Positions 25,098 to 34,424 of a stretch of 64,000 nt of DNA are shown piece by piece (position 1 is the first letter of the stretch; the number at the start of each line of letters is the position of its first letter). The stretch is taken from assembly GCF_004116405.1 (NCBI RefSeq), contig NZ_SDIC01000002.1, positions 496,001 to 560,000 of the forward strand. The letters run 5' to 3'. The position numbers and the translations under genes were made by a program. This DNA comes from Halegenticoccus tardaugens (GTDB lineage: Archaea > Halobacteriota > Halobacteria > Halobacteriales > Haloferacaceae). The notes beneath the pieces were generated by a model. It saw only the letters and a list, made by a program, of their open reading frames with translations, made no database searches and was not told where the DNA came from.

Positions 25098-25539
25098 TAA
25101 CGACCGCGCCGAGAAGCTTGCTGGTCGGTGGGGTGGCAGCAACACGCCCGATGACTCAAGCGTTGAAGACGCCGCAGACGAACAGGCATCACAGACGAAT
25201 AGTCGAATAGACGAACAGGCGACTCAGTCGAATAGGCACATAGACGAACAGGCAGACGGTTCATCTCAGTCGTCTTCTACTCCCTCACAGACGGCTGAGC
25301 AGCTTTCGACGCGAGAAATGAAGTCGCAGATGGTCTATCTTCACCCCGACTTCTACCAGGAGCTGGATCTTGCGTTCGACGAATTGAACCTTCGATACAA
25401 GCGCGAGCACGGCGAGACACTTGAGAAGAACCGCCACTACTTCGCAGGTCTCCTCCGTCTCGGGTTTGAACAACTTGGTGATGTTCGTGAGCGTGAGCTT
25501 GCTGAGCTCACTGAGGATCTCAATATCCCACATCGCTAG
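25090..25539 (+). CDS. ParA partner protein: putative DNA-binding partition accessory protein
   Basis: A 149-residue acidic protein starting inside parA (8-nt overlap). Residues 1-75 are polar and disordered and include an 11-residue repeat (DEQASQTNSRI / DEQATQSNRHI / DEQAD). Residues 80-149 form a compact helical domain (MKSQMVYLHPDFYQELDLAFDELNLRYK ... HYFAGLLRLGFEQLG when read across its helices), like haloarchaeal genes that follow parA on plasmids. It probably plays the ParB/adaptor role, binding the repeats near parA. No ParB nuclease motif is visible. Confidence 0.7.
   Translation: MSDNDRAEKLAGRWGGSNTPDDSSVEDAADEQASQTNSRIDEQATQSNRHIDEQADGSSQSSSTPSQTAEQLSTREMKSQMVYLHPDFYQELDLAFDELNLRYKREHGETLEKNRHYFAGLLRLGFEQLGDVRERELAELTEDLNIPHR
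25176..25253 (+). repeat. Three 33-bp-spaced direct repeats inside the ParA partner gene
   Basis: AGACGAACAGGC starts at 25176, 25209 and 25242, with exact 33-nt spacing (11 codons). The last unit overlaps the palindrome-like ATAGGCACATAG shared with the parA leader. The array may be both protein repeat and DNA-binding site. Confidence 0.75.
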
Positions 25540-25592
25540 GCACAAATCGCAGCCGATCCTTTCACCGAAGCCGTCTGCTAGGAGAATCCAGG

Positions 25593-26066
25593 TTAGGCGT
25601 GTGGAAGGGCCGTAAAGCCGAGTGTGCGGAAGCCTGCGTCGTAGCTGAAGATATGATCGATCCCATAATCATCTGCCTGGACTGCAATCACATGATCGGT
25701 GAGTGAAATGGCTTGGTCCTCATACTCGCGGAATTGATCGAGTGCACGGTCGACCAGTGATGGTTCGGCGTCGAGAACGCGAACGGTCTCGGTTTCAAGC
25801 ACTCGTTCTACCGCTTGATGGGCAACGCGCGCGTCCGCGTGTGAGAGTAACAACGAGATGATTTCATCGAGCACGTACTGATTCGTGACTAATGGATAAT
25901 ACGGGAGGTCGTTACTTCCGATCGCTTGGATTACTGGCCGAACTTCCTCGTGCTTTGCTGAGCGGGCATAGAGATGAGCGACGATCGCGTTTGTATCGAT
26001 GAAGAGTGGAACGCGCCCATGAAAGTCGTCTGCCGGTTCAAAGCGTGGAAACTTAGATGACGTCAC
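25593..26066 (-). CDS. PIN-domain ribonuclease toxin (VapC-like)
   Basis: The 157-residue protein keeps the four PIN acidic residues: D24 (FIDTNAIV), E68 (VLDEI), D124 (LTDHVI) and D143 (SYDAGF). PIN toxins cleave specific RNAs when freed from their antitoxin. The start is GTG at 26066, 9 nt after the stop of the upstream winged-helix gene. The order antitoxin-like then toxin, next to partition genes, fits plasmid addiction/maintenance. Confidence 0.85.
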   Translation of the reverse strand: MTSSKFPRFEPADDFHGRVPLFIDTNAIVAHLYARSAKHEEVRPVIQAIGSNDLPYYPLVTNQYVLDEIISLLLSHADARVAHQAVERVLETETVRVLDAEPSLVDRALDQFREYEDQAISLTDHVIAVQADDYGIDHIFSYDAGFRTLGFTALPHA

Positions 26067-26075
26067 GACGCTCCC

Positions 26076-26459
26076 TCACTCGTCGAACTCGCTGAGCGCA
26101 TCGCCAAGTATCTCATCAGTATCGGCGACCGGAATTGGCTCGCCATGATCACCTTCGAGGCCAGATTCAGCAAAGAAGGGATCATCACGATTGTGCTCGC
26201 CACCGTCATTGAGCAGTGGTTCTTCTTCTGTGAGCCACCAGACGACCGCTCGAGCCCCGACTTTCCGCCGAGCAACTCGGCCCTGGTCGTGGAGAACAGT
26301 GAGCTTCTGCCTGACGGCTTCTGGCGTACAGTCAAGTATCTCCGCAATATCTCCTGCGGTGGCGACTGGATCGTCGACGGTGCGCAGTACCTGTAGAATG
26401 CGCTCTGGCGTGACCGTCTCGACGAATTCACCGGCGTCGTTCCGCACTCGTTCACTCAT
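26076..26459 (-). CDS. Winged-helix antitoxin/regulator paired with the PIN toxin
   Basis: A 127-residue protein. Residues 17-72 form a winged helix (TPERILQVLRTVDD, DIAEILDCTPEAVRQKLTVLHDQGRV, then a wing KVGARAVVWWL). The C-terminal 50 residues are acidic and probably fold on toxin binding (ILGDALSEFDE). This layout (HTH plus toxin-capturing tail) is seen in archaeal VapB-like antitoxins distinct from AbrB types. The 9-nt spacing to the PIN gene supports an operon. Repeats at 26491-26550 upstream may be its operator. Confidence 0.8.
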   Translation of the reverse strand: MSERVRNDAGEFVETVTPERILQVLRTVDDPVATAGDIAEILDCTPEAVRQKLTVLHDQGRVARRKVGARAVVWWLTEEEPLLNDGGEHNRDDPFFAESGLEGDHGEPIPVADTDEILGDALSEFDE

Positions 26460-26490
26460 GCTTCTGTCTTTGAGTTCAGGCGACTTAGGC

Positions 26491-26550
26491 CTATTGGTAC
26501 GTACGAACAGGAAATTGCTTCTTACCTATTGGCACGTACAAATTGGTAAG
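26491..26550. promoter_or_regulatory. Repeats upstream of the antitoxin gene: candidate operator
   Basis: CTATTGGTACGTAC (26491-26504) and CTATTGGCACGTAC (26526-26539) are direct repeats one base apart in sequence and 35 nt apart in position. The second lies inside the inverted repeat CTTACC...GGTAAG (26521-26550). They sit 32-91 nt upstream of the antitoxin start. Confidence 0.55.
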
Positions 26551-26559
26551 AAGGACTAG

Positions 26560-27469
26560 TCTCTCGGGGCGTGGAAACGTCCAGGTGCGCCAACACCCGA
26601 ACTGGCTTTCTCTATGGCAGGAAGACCATGTCAACGAACCCGTCCACCACAAAGAAGCTGGGAGTAGCGGTGGGCTCAGTGGGCGCCATGTGGTTGGATT
26701 GTGGTACAGTGTGGGGGTAGATAAATTCACTGTACATTACGCGTCTAACGCATAGTACCATCTCAAATATCCCTTCTCCCGATATCGCCACCTACAGGCG
26801 ATCTACCTTCCTTGTAGCCAACTATAAATACAATAATGATATATGGAATCTAAACGTCTAAGACGCAGAGTTTCGGAGGATGAGGTTCTGATGCGTGCCT
26901 ACCAGCATGGTATGTAGGGTATTGTTCGAGTGGAGAATCAACAGACATAGACCAAATCATGCGACGAGCTATGAAAAGAAGGCAGGCATCATCCGGCCAA
27001 ACTTCGAACTTGTGGTTCAGTCAGTGGTTACGTGTGGAGAGGAGATAGTTCACATCTCTAGTTCTGGTGCACCGCGGAACCAGTAATAGAGTGGTCCCCC
27101 AGCTAGCGCTGTGATACTGCCAGCTGCAAAATACGTGACTGGATTCATAGAATTGGTCCCATCCCAGTTCTCTCTCTTAATCGATGGCACCATCGGAGGT
27201 GAGGTAATTGGCCTTGACTCGGTTAACCTCACTTCCCCATTACCATTCGTGTGTACGATGGCTCCGACTATACGTGTACCACGACGCGTGCGGCCCGCCA
27301 ATTACGAAGCAGGACGACCACAGCAAACGGTGGGTGAGTATGCGTTCAACCTGTAAGCCATTGTTTGGTTGGAGTTCCGACTCCGTTTCCAGTCTGTATC
27401 GGTGTATCGCCGACACCGAATACTTATTTAGCTCTTGGTTCAGTATGGTACCATGTGGCACGCAGAAAC
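26560..27469. other. Gene-poor stretch between the toxin locus and the catabolic island
   Basis: No convincing gene is present. The one notable frame is a 32-residue minus ORF at 27050-27148 with a single hydrophobic helix (TYFAAGSITALAGGPLYYWF). It could be a tiny membrane protein or a gene remnant; I give it low weight. A TATA-like ATACTTATTTA about 45 nt before 27470 probably serves the next gene. Confidence 0.4.
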
Positions 27470-28888
27470 ATGAGCCAGCAGTATTACGATATTGTCGTGG
27501 TAGGGTGCGGTATGGCCGGTCTCACGGCCGGACTTCGAGCAGCGGAACTTGGACAGTCCGTGGCGGTTTTGGAAAAGTCTCCAAAAGCGGAGCGCGGAGG
27601 ACAGACAGGGTACAGTGAGTCGTTCCGCGTCCCATCGGCTGACACTGACCTCACTGAATTTGGCTATGAGTTTGCAGTCCCCGACTACACAGCCGACCAG
27701 TTTTACGATGATATCATGGCGCGTACCGACGGTCAAGCAGACCCCGACATCGCACGCACACTCGTTGACAACGCAGGTAGGACAATCGAGTGGCTGACTG
27801 AACACGGCGTCGAGTGGGATATGGAGCCGCTTGCGGTTGGATATACCGTCGGCCGGACCTGGTTCGACAACGATCAGCTGGTTGCTCACCTCATCCACGA
27901 AATCCAGGACCACGGTGGTGACGTCTATTACGAGACGAGCGCGAGGCGACTGCTTCAGGATGATGCATTTCGGGTAGTCGGACTCGAAGCAGCAAGCGGA
28001 GACGAGTGTGTCCGTTTCGACTGCGGAGCAGTTGTCCTCGCTTGCGGCGGGTACGAGTCAAGCCCTGAGAAGCGCGCACGGTATTACGGGGCCGGATTTG
28101 ACGACATGAAAGTTCGCGGCAGCGGGTACAATACTGGTGAAGCCATTGAAATGGCGCTTGCTGCGGGCGCCAACGCCACCGGCCAGTGGAGCGGGGCCCA
28201 TATGGCGCTCATCGACGCCAACTCGCCCGACGTCGGCGGAGGTGCGAATCGTGTCGATGGCTATCAATACGGCGTTATCCTGAACGTTGACGGAGAACGC
28301 TTCCTCGACGAGGGCGAAGATGCTCGCGCGCACACCTACGCCAAGTTCGGCCGAGAAATTTTCAAGCAACCGGAACACCTTGGGTTCATTGTCCTTGACT
28401 CGAAGACGCACGGCCTCGTCCGGGCGACAGGTCCCTCTGAGCCAGCGGTCGCAGACTCTCTTGAGGATCTCTTTGCGCAACTCGCTCTCGATGCGTCTGT
28501 TGCACAATCGACCATCGAGACATTCAACGCCGCCTGTGCTCCCGACGAGTTCGATCCACATGTGCTCGACGGCAATGCGACCGAGGGCGATCTCCGTCCG
28601 CGAAAGTCGAACTGGGCACTGCCGATAGACGATCCGCCGTACTACGCCTACAAGGTCACCGGCGGTATCACCTTCAGTTTCGGTGGTGTTGAAACGAGCA
28701 GCAATGCGGAGGTGCTTGACGACCGACGGCGAGTCATCCCTGGCTTCTACGCGGCCGGCAACGCCACTGGAAAGCTTTTCTACAATAACTATCCTGGTGG
28801 GACAGGGCTGACGAATGCCGCCGTCTACGGGAAAATTGCGGCCGAACAGGCCGACACATATCTCGACCAGCGAACCGGCTCCAATTGA
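27470..28888 (+). CDS. FAD-dependent dehydrogenase, fumarate-reductase/TcuA flavoprotein type
   Basis: 472 residues from the ATG at 27470. An FAD dinucleotide fold opens the protein (VVVGCGMAGLTAG, 9-21; then VLEKSPKAERGGQT). A capping domain follows, then the second FAD segment GGIKF-equivalent region KVTGGITFSFGG and the terminal PGFYAAGNATG...YPGGTGL loop. The family includes tricarballylate dehydrogenase, 3-ketosteroid dehydrogenases and urocanate reductase. There is no heme or iron-sulfur domain. The TcuA-like reading is the best guess because the C-terminal pattern is closest. Its partner oxidant is unknown. Confidence 0.85.
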   Translation: MSQQYYDIVVVGCGMAGLTAGLRAAELGQSVAVLEKSPKAERGGQTGYSESFRVPSADTDLTEFGYEFAVPDYTADQFYDDIMARTDGQADPDIARTLVDNAGRTIEWLTEHGVEWDMEPLAVGYTVGRTWFDNDQLVAHLIHEIQDHGGDVYYETSARRLLQDDAFRVVGLEAASGDECVRFDCGAVVLACGGYESSPEKRARYYGAGFDDMKVRGSGYNTGEAIEMALAAGANATGQWSGAHMALIDANSPDVGGGANRVDGYQYGVILNVDGERFLDEGEDARAHTYAKFGREIFKQPEHLGFIVLDSKTHGLVRATGPSEPAVADSLEDLFAQLALDASVAQSTIETFNAACAPDEFDPHVLDGNATEGDLRPRKSNWALPIDDPPYYAYKVTGGITFSFGGVETSSNAEVLDDRRRVIPGFYAAGNATGKLFYNNYPGGTGLTNAAVYGKIAAEQADTYLDQRTGSN

Positions 28889-29056
28889 CGTTGTCCGTCG
28901 GTTGGCTCCCCACCATCGGTTTTGTGTCGGTTCGTTACGTTGCGTCTCGATTACAGCCTCTGATCCTTCCCATTTCAGTTGGTCGATACGGACTGCGAGG
29001 TTCAGTGACGGGCGTGGTCAGACGGTGGAGCCGACACCTAGGTCTTGGGTCACAGA

Positions 29057-30238
29057 TCAAAGATCGAGATCGGCTAGCTGGTTCACTACGATGAGCAGTA
29101 CGGAGAACGCCAGGAGTCCGGCAACGACTCCGTAGGCCATCATCCAGCCCTGCGTTTGGGCAACAGTGCCAGTGACGAGGCTGCCTAGTGCACCGAAGAG
29201 CATGTACACCGTCCGAACCAATCCAAATCCTTTGCTTCGATCGGTGTCTGGGAGGACGTAGAGAAACCGGCTTAGAACAACAGGGAACCAGCTCAGTCCG
29301 ATTCCCAAGAGAAGCACCGCGCCGGCTACTCCGAACCAGGGCGTCTCATACAGCAGGAGTAGTAAACCAGCCATCGCAACTAGCATTGATCCGGCGATGA
29401 CGATGTCGTGACCGACTTTGTCCGAAAGACGACCGGTGAGTGGCTGTGCCATAGCTGACAGAAGAAAAATTACTCCGAATAGCAATCCGGCACTCTGCGT
29501 CGTTAGGTGTCGCTGTTCGACGAGAAAGGTTGGGAAGAAAGAGATCACAGCCTGAAACGCAAACGTTCCCGCGGCGGCAAGGAAGATAGTGTAAACAACG
29601 CTTGGAGCGGTGAGAAACCCGACCATCGTCGAGAGTGTGACTTGCCTGCGAAGCGACTCGTTTGGAGATTCAGGTCTTGTCGGACGGACGCGCAGTCTGA
29701 ACAGAACTAGGAGTGGAAGCGCGATCGCTGCACCGAGTAGCGCCGCGACCCGCCAGCTGTACTGAGTGCCAACGTACGCTCCAACAACCGGCGCAACGAG
29801 CCCAGCGAGGGATCCAGCGGCAGTTGTAAACCCAATGGCCTGCCCGTGCTTCGAGAAGAGCTTCGAGAGGAGGTTCGCTGCTACCGAGAAGTATAGCCCC
29901 GCACCAGCACCCAAGAAAAATACCGCACACCCGAAAAACACGAACGACGGAGAGACTGCCAGCCAGATGCTGCCGACGGCGATTAGGCCGAGCGAGACAG
30001 CGATTACTCGCCGTTCACCAAACCGAGCACCAAGCACTCCACTAGGGAACTGAACCAGCGCGTAAGCCACCCACATTCCTGTAAGCGCAAGTCCCACAGC
30101 GGCCTTCGACGTTGAGAATGTGTCAAGGATGTCTGGGACAAGTGGACTGATGACGAGTCGGGACGCCATCTGACCGAGGTTTGCGAGCACAACGAGCGAC
30201 AGAACGGTATTGCGGTATTGCCATTCCACAGATGCCAC
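29057..30238 (-). CDS. Major facilitator superfamily transporter
   Basis: A 393-residue protein with twelve hydrophobic helices. Between TM2 and TM3 is FPSGVLGARFGERRVI, the MFS loop-2 motif, and the repeat in the second half reads PLTGRLSDKVGHD. The start is GTG at 30238; a TATA element (CATTAAG, minus strand) about 27 nt upstream supports it. It follows the acyl-CoA dehydrogenase and thiolase genes on the same strand and may import the acid they degrade, or export a product. Confidence 0.87.
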   Translation of the reverse strand: MASVEWQYRNTVLSLVVLANLGQMASRLVISPLVPDILDTFSTSKAAVGLALTGMWVAYALVQFPSGVLGARFGERRVIAVSLGLIAVGSIWLAVSPSFVFFGCAVFFLGAGAGLYFSVAANLLSKLFSKHGQAIGFTTAAGSLAGLVAPVVGAYVGTQYSWRVAALLGAAIALPLLVLFRLRVRPTRPESPNESLRRQVTLSTMVGFLTAPSVVYTIFLAAAGTFAFQAVISFFPTFLVEQRHLTTQSAGLLFGVIFLLSAMAQPLTGRLSDKVGHDIVIAGSMLVAMAGLLLLLYETPWFGVAGAVLLLGIGLSWFPVVLSRFLYVLPDTDRSKGFGLVRTVYMLFGALGSLVTGTVAQTQGWMMAYGVVAGLLAFSVLLIVVNQLADLDL

Positions 30239-30330
30239 TGGTTATCTACCTCGGATCTTAATGCGCACGATGGATCCTTCTTCGCCGATGATGCCGGCAG
30301 CCGCATGCACATGAGCGATGTATCGTGCTT

Positions 30331-31467
30331 TCAAGGGCGTATGAACTCGATAGCAGCGCCCTGACCATATCCAACGCACTGCGTCGAAAGGCCACGTTCG
30401 GCGCCAGAGCGGCGCATTGCGTGAATGAGTGTCACTGGGAGGCGGGCGCCACTCGCTCCGAGCGGGTGGCCGAGAGCGATGGCACCGCCGTTCACGTTAA
30501 ACCGCTCATCGGAAATCCCGAGTTCGCGCTGGCAGTAAAGCGTCTGCGATGCGAACGCCTCGTTCAACTCCACAAGATCGTAGTCAGCAACTGTGGCATC
30601 TGAGCGCTTGAAGAGGCCTTTGCAGGCTGGGATTGGGCCAATACCCATGACTTCGGGTGGGACGCCAGCAACGTTGTTATTGCCGATCTCGGCAGCGATG
30701 TCGAGCCCATAGTCGTCAGCAAATGCACGAGAGGTGATCATGAGGGCCGCTGCGCCGTCGGAGATTTGGGAGGCATTCCCAGCGTGAACCGTTCCGCCAT
30801 TCTTGAATGCGGGGGGGATTTCCGCCAGTTTTTCCTCGGTGGTGTCTGGGCGGAGCCCCTCGTCCTCGGTGACAGTGCCACCGTCTGTCTTGATGGGAAC
30901 GATTTCATCGTGGAAGTAGCCCGCCTCTGTAGCCTCAACGGCGCGCTGCTGCGAGCGGGCGCCATATGCATCCTGTTCCTCGCGGGTAATACCATACCGC
31001 TCGGCGACCGTCTCCGCGGTCATTCCCATCTCTAGGTGTTCGACAGTGTAGTTGTCTTGCATCCCGGGAATGTCGCAGACGTTGACGTCACGCTGGACAC
31101 GCGTCATCGATTCTACTCCTCCAGCAATGAGACAGCGCCGCTGGCCAGCACGGACCGCGTCGGAGGCCATCATGAGCGTTTGCGCAGACGAGGCACACAT
31201 ACGGTCGACAGACGTCGCCGGGACGGATTCACCGAGGTTAGAGAGCAGTGCGATGATACGCGCCAGGTTATTCCCTTGTTCCTTGACCTGGCGAACGCAG
31301 CCCCACATGAGGTCATCGACCTGCTCGCCAGCCAGTCCAGTTTCATCGAGTATTTGGTTTATCAACGGTATCGAAAGGTCCTCGCTGCGGACATCGGCAA
31401 AGACGCCATTGTACTTCCCCTGTGGGGTTCGATACGCCTGGACAATAACCGGATCAGTGTCTAACAT
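30331..31467 (-). CDS. Thiolase (acetyl-CoA C-acyltransferase)
   Basis: The 378-residue enzyme has the acyl-accepting cysteine C91 in DRMCASS, the [17 protein letters not shown] loop (His near 335) and the second catalytic Cys in CVGYGQGA. These identify a degradative/biosynthetic thiolase. It cleaves 3-oxoacyl-CoA with CoA, or condenses two acetyl-CoA. The gene starts 20 nt after the acyl-CoA dehydrogenase stop, so both lie in one operon, and the MFS gene follows. The pair suggests beta-oxidation of a short or dicarboxylic acyl-CoA. Confidence 0.93.
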   Translation of the reverse strand: MLDTDPVIVQAYRTPQGKYNGVFADVRSEDLSIPLINQILDETGLAGEQVDDLMWGCVRQVKEQGNNLARIIALLSNLGESVPATSVDRMCASSAQTLMMASDAVRAGQRRCLIAGGVESMTRVQRDVNVCDIPGMQDNYTVEHLEMGMTAETVAERYGITREEQDAYGARSQQRAVEATEAGYFHDEIVPIKTDGGTVTEDEGLRPDTTEEKLAEIPPAFKNGGTVHAGNASQISDGAAALMITSRAFADDYGLDIAAEIGNNNVAGVPPEVMGIGPIPACKGLFKRSDATVADYDLVELNEAFASQTLYCQRELGISDERFNVNGGAIALGHPLGASGARLPVTLIHAMRRSGAERGLSTQCVGYGQGAAIEFIRP

Positions 31468-31487
31468 GTGAGGGATGGTGAACGTGA

Positions 31488-32651
31488 TTATTTGAAGGAA
31501 GATATTCCAGTAAGATCCTGCCCGAGGATGAGCGAGTGGATGTCGTGAGTCCCCTCGTAGGTGTACACCGTCTCCATGTTCGCCATGTGGCGCATCGGCG
31601 AGTAGTCGACGGTGATGCCGTTGCCACCGAGCATCTCGCGGGCGACCCGCGTTTGGTCCCGCGCCGTGCGCACGTTGTTTCGCTTCGCCATCGAGACGTG
31701 CTGCGGGCGCAAGTCTCCCCGCTCTTTCAGCTCAGCGAGACGGTAGGCGAGAAGCTGGGCAGTCGTAATCTGCGTTGCCATCTCTGCTAGCTTCTCCTGC
31801 TGAATCTGGAAGCGCGCAATCGGACCGCCGAACTGCTCGCGGTCCAGCGCGTACCGGCGGGCGGTCTCGAAGCAGTCGCGGGCCGCGCCGACGGCGCCCC
31901 ATGCGATCCCATAGCGTGCCTGCGTGAGACATGAAAGGGGCCCCTTCATCCCTTTTACGTCTGGGAGCACGTTCTCCTCCGGGACGCGGACGTTTTGAAG
32001 AGAAATTTCACCCGTGATCGACGCCCGCAGCGAGAGTTTTTCTTTGATCTCGTTAGTCGTCACCCCGTCGCGATCAGTCTCGACGAGGAAGCCGCGGACT
32101 GGTGCCTCCGGTTCTGATTTGTCCCGTGCCCATACGAGTGCTACGTCTGCGATGGGTGCGTTTGTGATCCACGTTTTGGCTCCCTGCAGTACGTAGTCAC
32201 CGTCGTCGCATTCGGCGAGCGTCTCCATGCCTGTGGGGTTCGATCCATGCGCCGGCTCAGTAAGCCCGAAGCAGCCAACAACATCTCCCGTCTCGAGGAC
32301 TGGCAACCACTCTCGTTTCTGCTCTTCCGATCCGTATGCGTGAATTGGATACATGACAAGTGCTCCTTGCACGGACGCCATTGAGCGTAATCCTGAATCG
32401 CACGCTTCGAGCTCCTGCATCAACAGACCGTAGGCGAGTTCTGAGACGCCCGGAAGGCCGTATCCCTCTAAGTTCGGTGCGAAGAAACCTATCTCTCCAA
32501 GCTCGGAGATGAGGTCAGTCGGAAACGTCCCACTGAGCCAGTGGGCGCCAATATTGGGGCGCGCGCGTTCGGCGACGAAGTCGCGGGCCGTATCGCGGAT
32601 CATCCTCTCCTCTGGAGAAAGCTCCGCCTCTAACCCCACGTAATCGAGCAT
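31488..32651 (-). CDS. Acyl-CoA dehydrogenase, glutaryl-CoA dehydrogenase-like
   Basis: A 387-residue flavoprotein. It has the FAD-binding GLTEPAHGSNPTGM and KTWITNAPIADV signatures mid-protein. The catalytic base region near the C-terminus is TYEGTHDIHSLILGQDLTG, matching the glutaryl-CoA dehydrogenase branch (catalytic Glu in YEGTHD). That enzyme oxidises and decarboxylates glutaryl-CoA to crotonyl-CoA; related enzymes act on other acyl-CoAs. It is first in the operon with thiolase and MFS. A TATA element (TCTTAAC region, about 32676-32682) at 27 nt supports a leaderless ATG at 32651. Confidence 0.9.
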   Translation of the reverse strand: MLDYVGLEAELSPEERMIRDTARDFVAERARPNIGAHWLSGTFPTDLISELGEIGFFAPNLEGYGLPGVSELAYGLLMQELEACDSGLRSMASVQGALVMYPIHAYGSEEQKREWLPVLETGDVVGCFGLTEPAHGSNPTGMETLAECDDGDYVLQGAKTWITNAPIADVALVWARDKSEPEAPVRGFLVETDRDGVTTNEIKEKLSLRASITGEISLQNVRVPEENVLPDVKGMKGPLSCLTQARYGIAWGAVGAARDCFETARRYALDREQFGGPIARFQIQQEKLAEMATQITTAQLLAYRLAELKERGDLRPQHVSMAKRNNVRTARDQTRVAREMLGGNGITVDYSPMRHMANMETVYTYEGTHDIHSLILGQDLTGISSFK

Positions 32652-32779
32652 ACTGTTAGCACGCGCCGAAGCAGTCTTAACGCTGTGGAAATCGGTGATT
32701 CTGGCGTTTCTTTCGCTTCTCGGCTCCGCGCGTGATCTACCTCACCACAACCGATATGGATGCGTCAGTTAATTCGTAG

Positions 32780-33592
32780 ATGATGTACTCCATTCACCCG
32801 ATCTGCTGTGGAGCGCTGACCGCACCGAAGTCGTCGCTTACGTATCGAATAGATCGGGGGCGTACGTTCACATTCCCCGTTTTCTCGTTCCTTGTATTAC
32901 CTGCTGATCCTGACACCGATTCGGTCGTTTTAGTCGACACCGGCCTTAAGGGAACTGACTCCGAGTATATGCGACGCCGGGGGCGGACAGTTGGGGCTCC
33001 GGGTGGCGGGCCGGAGCCACTCTGCGCTGGGCTCGACCATCACGGTGTCACCCCGGACGACATCGACATGGTCGTGCTCACTCATCTCCATCACGATCAC
33101 GCGGCAAACATTGATCTGTTCTCGAATGCCGAATTCGTCGTTCAGCGGAAGGAGGTGGTAGCCGCCAGAAATCCGCTCCCTATCGTCGCGAACGCATATA
33201 TCGAGGGAACGGTTGAGCGGCTCCACGAATATGAACTCCTACTCATCGACGGTGACGCTCAGCTTCGAAAGGGGATCGAACTGCTGTTCACTCCCGGCCA
33301 CACCGAGGGAATGCAATCTGTTGTTGTTGAGACGATGGATGGGCCGTACGCGCTGATCGCCGACCTGGCGTACAATCAGCACAATCTCGCCCCGTCTACG
33401 TCGTCGATACCTGACGCTGATGGCCGCATGCAGGCGGTGACCTCGATGGACATCGACTATATTCCTCCAGGGACGCATATCAGTATCTTGGATTGTTACG
33501 AAAGCATAGCGAAGGTACGGGCGCGAGTCGACAATGTATCAGACCGACTGCTATCGAGTCACGATGCCGAAGTGGTAGACGTACCAGGCTGA
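32780..33592 (+). CDS. MBL-fold hydrolase, N-acyl-homoserine-lactonase-like
   Basis: A 270-residue metallo-hydrolase with HLHHDH (H102, H104, D106, H107), then FTPGHTEGMQSVVV (third His), and a metal-bridging Asp in ALIADLAYN. The arrangement with an N-terminal substrate strand FPVFSFLVLP resembles AHL lactonases (AttM/AiiA group). In haloarchaea such proteins more likely open a lactone or hydrolyse an ester in a catabolic path. A second in-frame ATG directly follows the first. It is divergent from the acyl-CoA dehydrogenase gene. Confidence 0.87.
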   Translation: MMYSIHPICCGALTAPKSSLTYRIDRGRTFTFPVFSFLVLPADPDTDSVVLVDTGLKGTDSEYMRRRGRTVGAPGGGPEPLCAGLDHHGVTPDDIDMVVLTHLHHDHAANIDLFSNAEFVVQRKEVVAARNPLPIVANAYIEGTVERLHEYELLLIDGDAQLRKGIELLFTPGHTEGMQSVVVETMDGPYALIADLAYNQHNLAPSTSSIPDADGRMQAVTSMDIDYIPPGTHISILDCYESIAKVRARVDNVSDRLLSSHDAEVVDVPG

Positions 33593-33662
33593 GAGCACGC
33601 TACGGCTACTGTGTCTAGGAAATACTTATTGAGATTGCTGAAGCAGAGGACTTTGAAAGCCA

Positions 33663-34424
33663 ATGACACGCCATGGGCTGCTAGACGGAGACGTAGCGAT
33701 CGTGACGGGAGCGGGGCGAAATATTGGACGTGCGATCGCAGCGACATTCGCTACGGAGGGTGCGAAGGTTGTTGTCGTCGATCTGAATGAGGAGCGTGCA
33801 CACCAGACGGCTGAGATCCTACGTGGTGACGACGCCGAGGCGATGGCCGTAACCGCTGATGTGAGTTCAGAGGCTGATGCTGAGGCAATGGTTGAGGTAG
33901 CAGAGGAGGAGTTCGGTGGCGTGGATGTCCTGGTCAACAACGCTGCAGTCACCGAGCGGACGGATTTCTTCGACCTCTCGGTGGAAGAGTTCGAACGGAC
34001 ACTGCGTGTGAACCTTCTGGGGACATTCCTGTGTACGCGCGCAGCAGCCGCGTCGATGCGGTACTCAAGCGGTGGTCGGATCGTGAACTTTGCCTCTACC
34101 TCCGCTCACGTTGCACGGCCGAATGCAGCTGCGTATGCATCCTCGAAGAGCGGAGTGCTCAGTTTCACGAAAACAGCTGCTAACGCTCTGGCTGAGCACG
34201 GCATTCGGGTGAACGCTATTAGTCCGACGCGAACAGGGTCCCGCGTCGGTAATAACGAGCGGCGATCGGGAGACCCAGATGCTGATATTCTAGTCGGGCG
34301 GTGGGGAAGACCAGAAGACCAAGCGAATGCGGCGCTTTTCCTGGCTTCGCCCATGAGTGCGTTCGTAAACGGCACTGAACTCGTTGTGGACGGCGGTGCG
34401 CAAGCGAGCACCTACGATAGATGA
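33663..34424 (+). CDS. Short-chain dehydrogenase/reductase
   Basis: The 253-residue classical SDR shows the TGAGRNIG cofactor loop (15-22), D40 for NAD specificity, NNAAV (92-96), and the catalytic S/Y/K set with Y158 and K162 in YASSK. The end GTELVVDGGAQ is typical. It interconverts an alcohol and a ketone with NAD(H). It follows the MBL gene by 70 nt on the same strand, with its own TATA-like AATACTTATT about 40 nt upstream. The substrate is not identified. Confidence 0.92.
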   Translation: MTRHGLLDGDVAIVTGAGRNIGRAIAATFATEGAKVVVVDLNEERAHQTAEILRGDDAEAMAVTADVSSEADAEAMVEVAEEEFGGVDVLVNNAAVTERTDFFDLSVEEFERTLRVNLLGTFLCTRAAAASMRYSSGGRIVNFASTSAHVARPNAAAYASSKSGVLSFTKTAANALAEHGIRVNAISPTRTGSRVGNNERRSGDPDADILVGRWGRPEDQANAALFLASPMSAFVNGTELVVDGGAQASTYDR

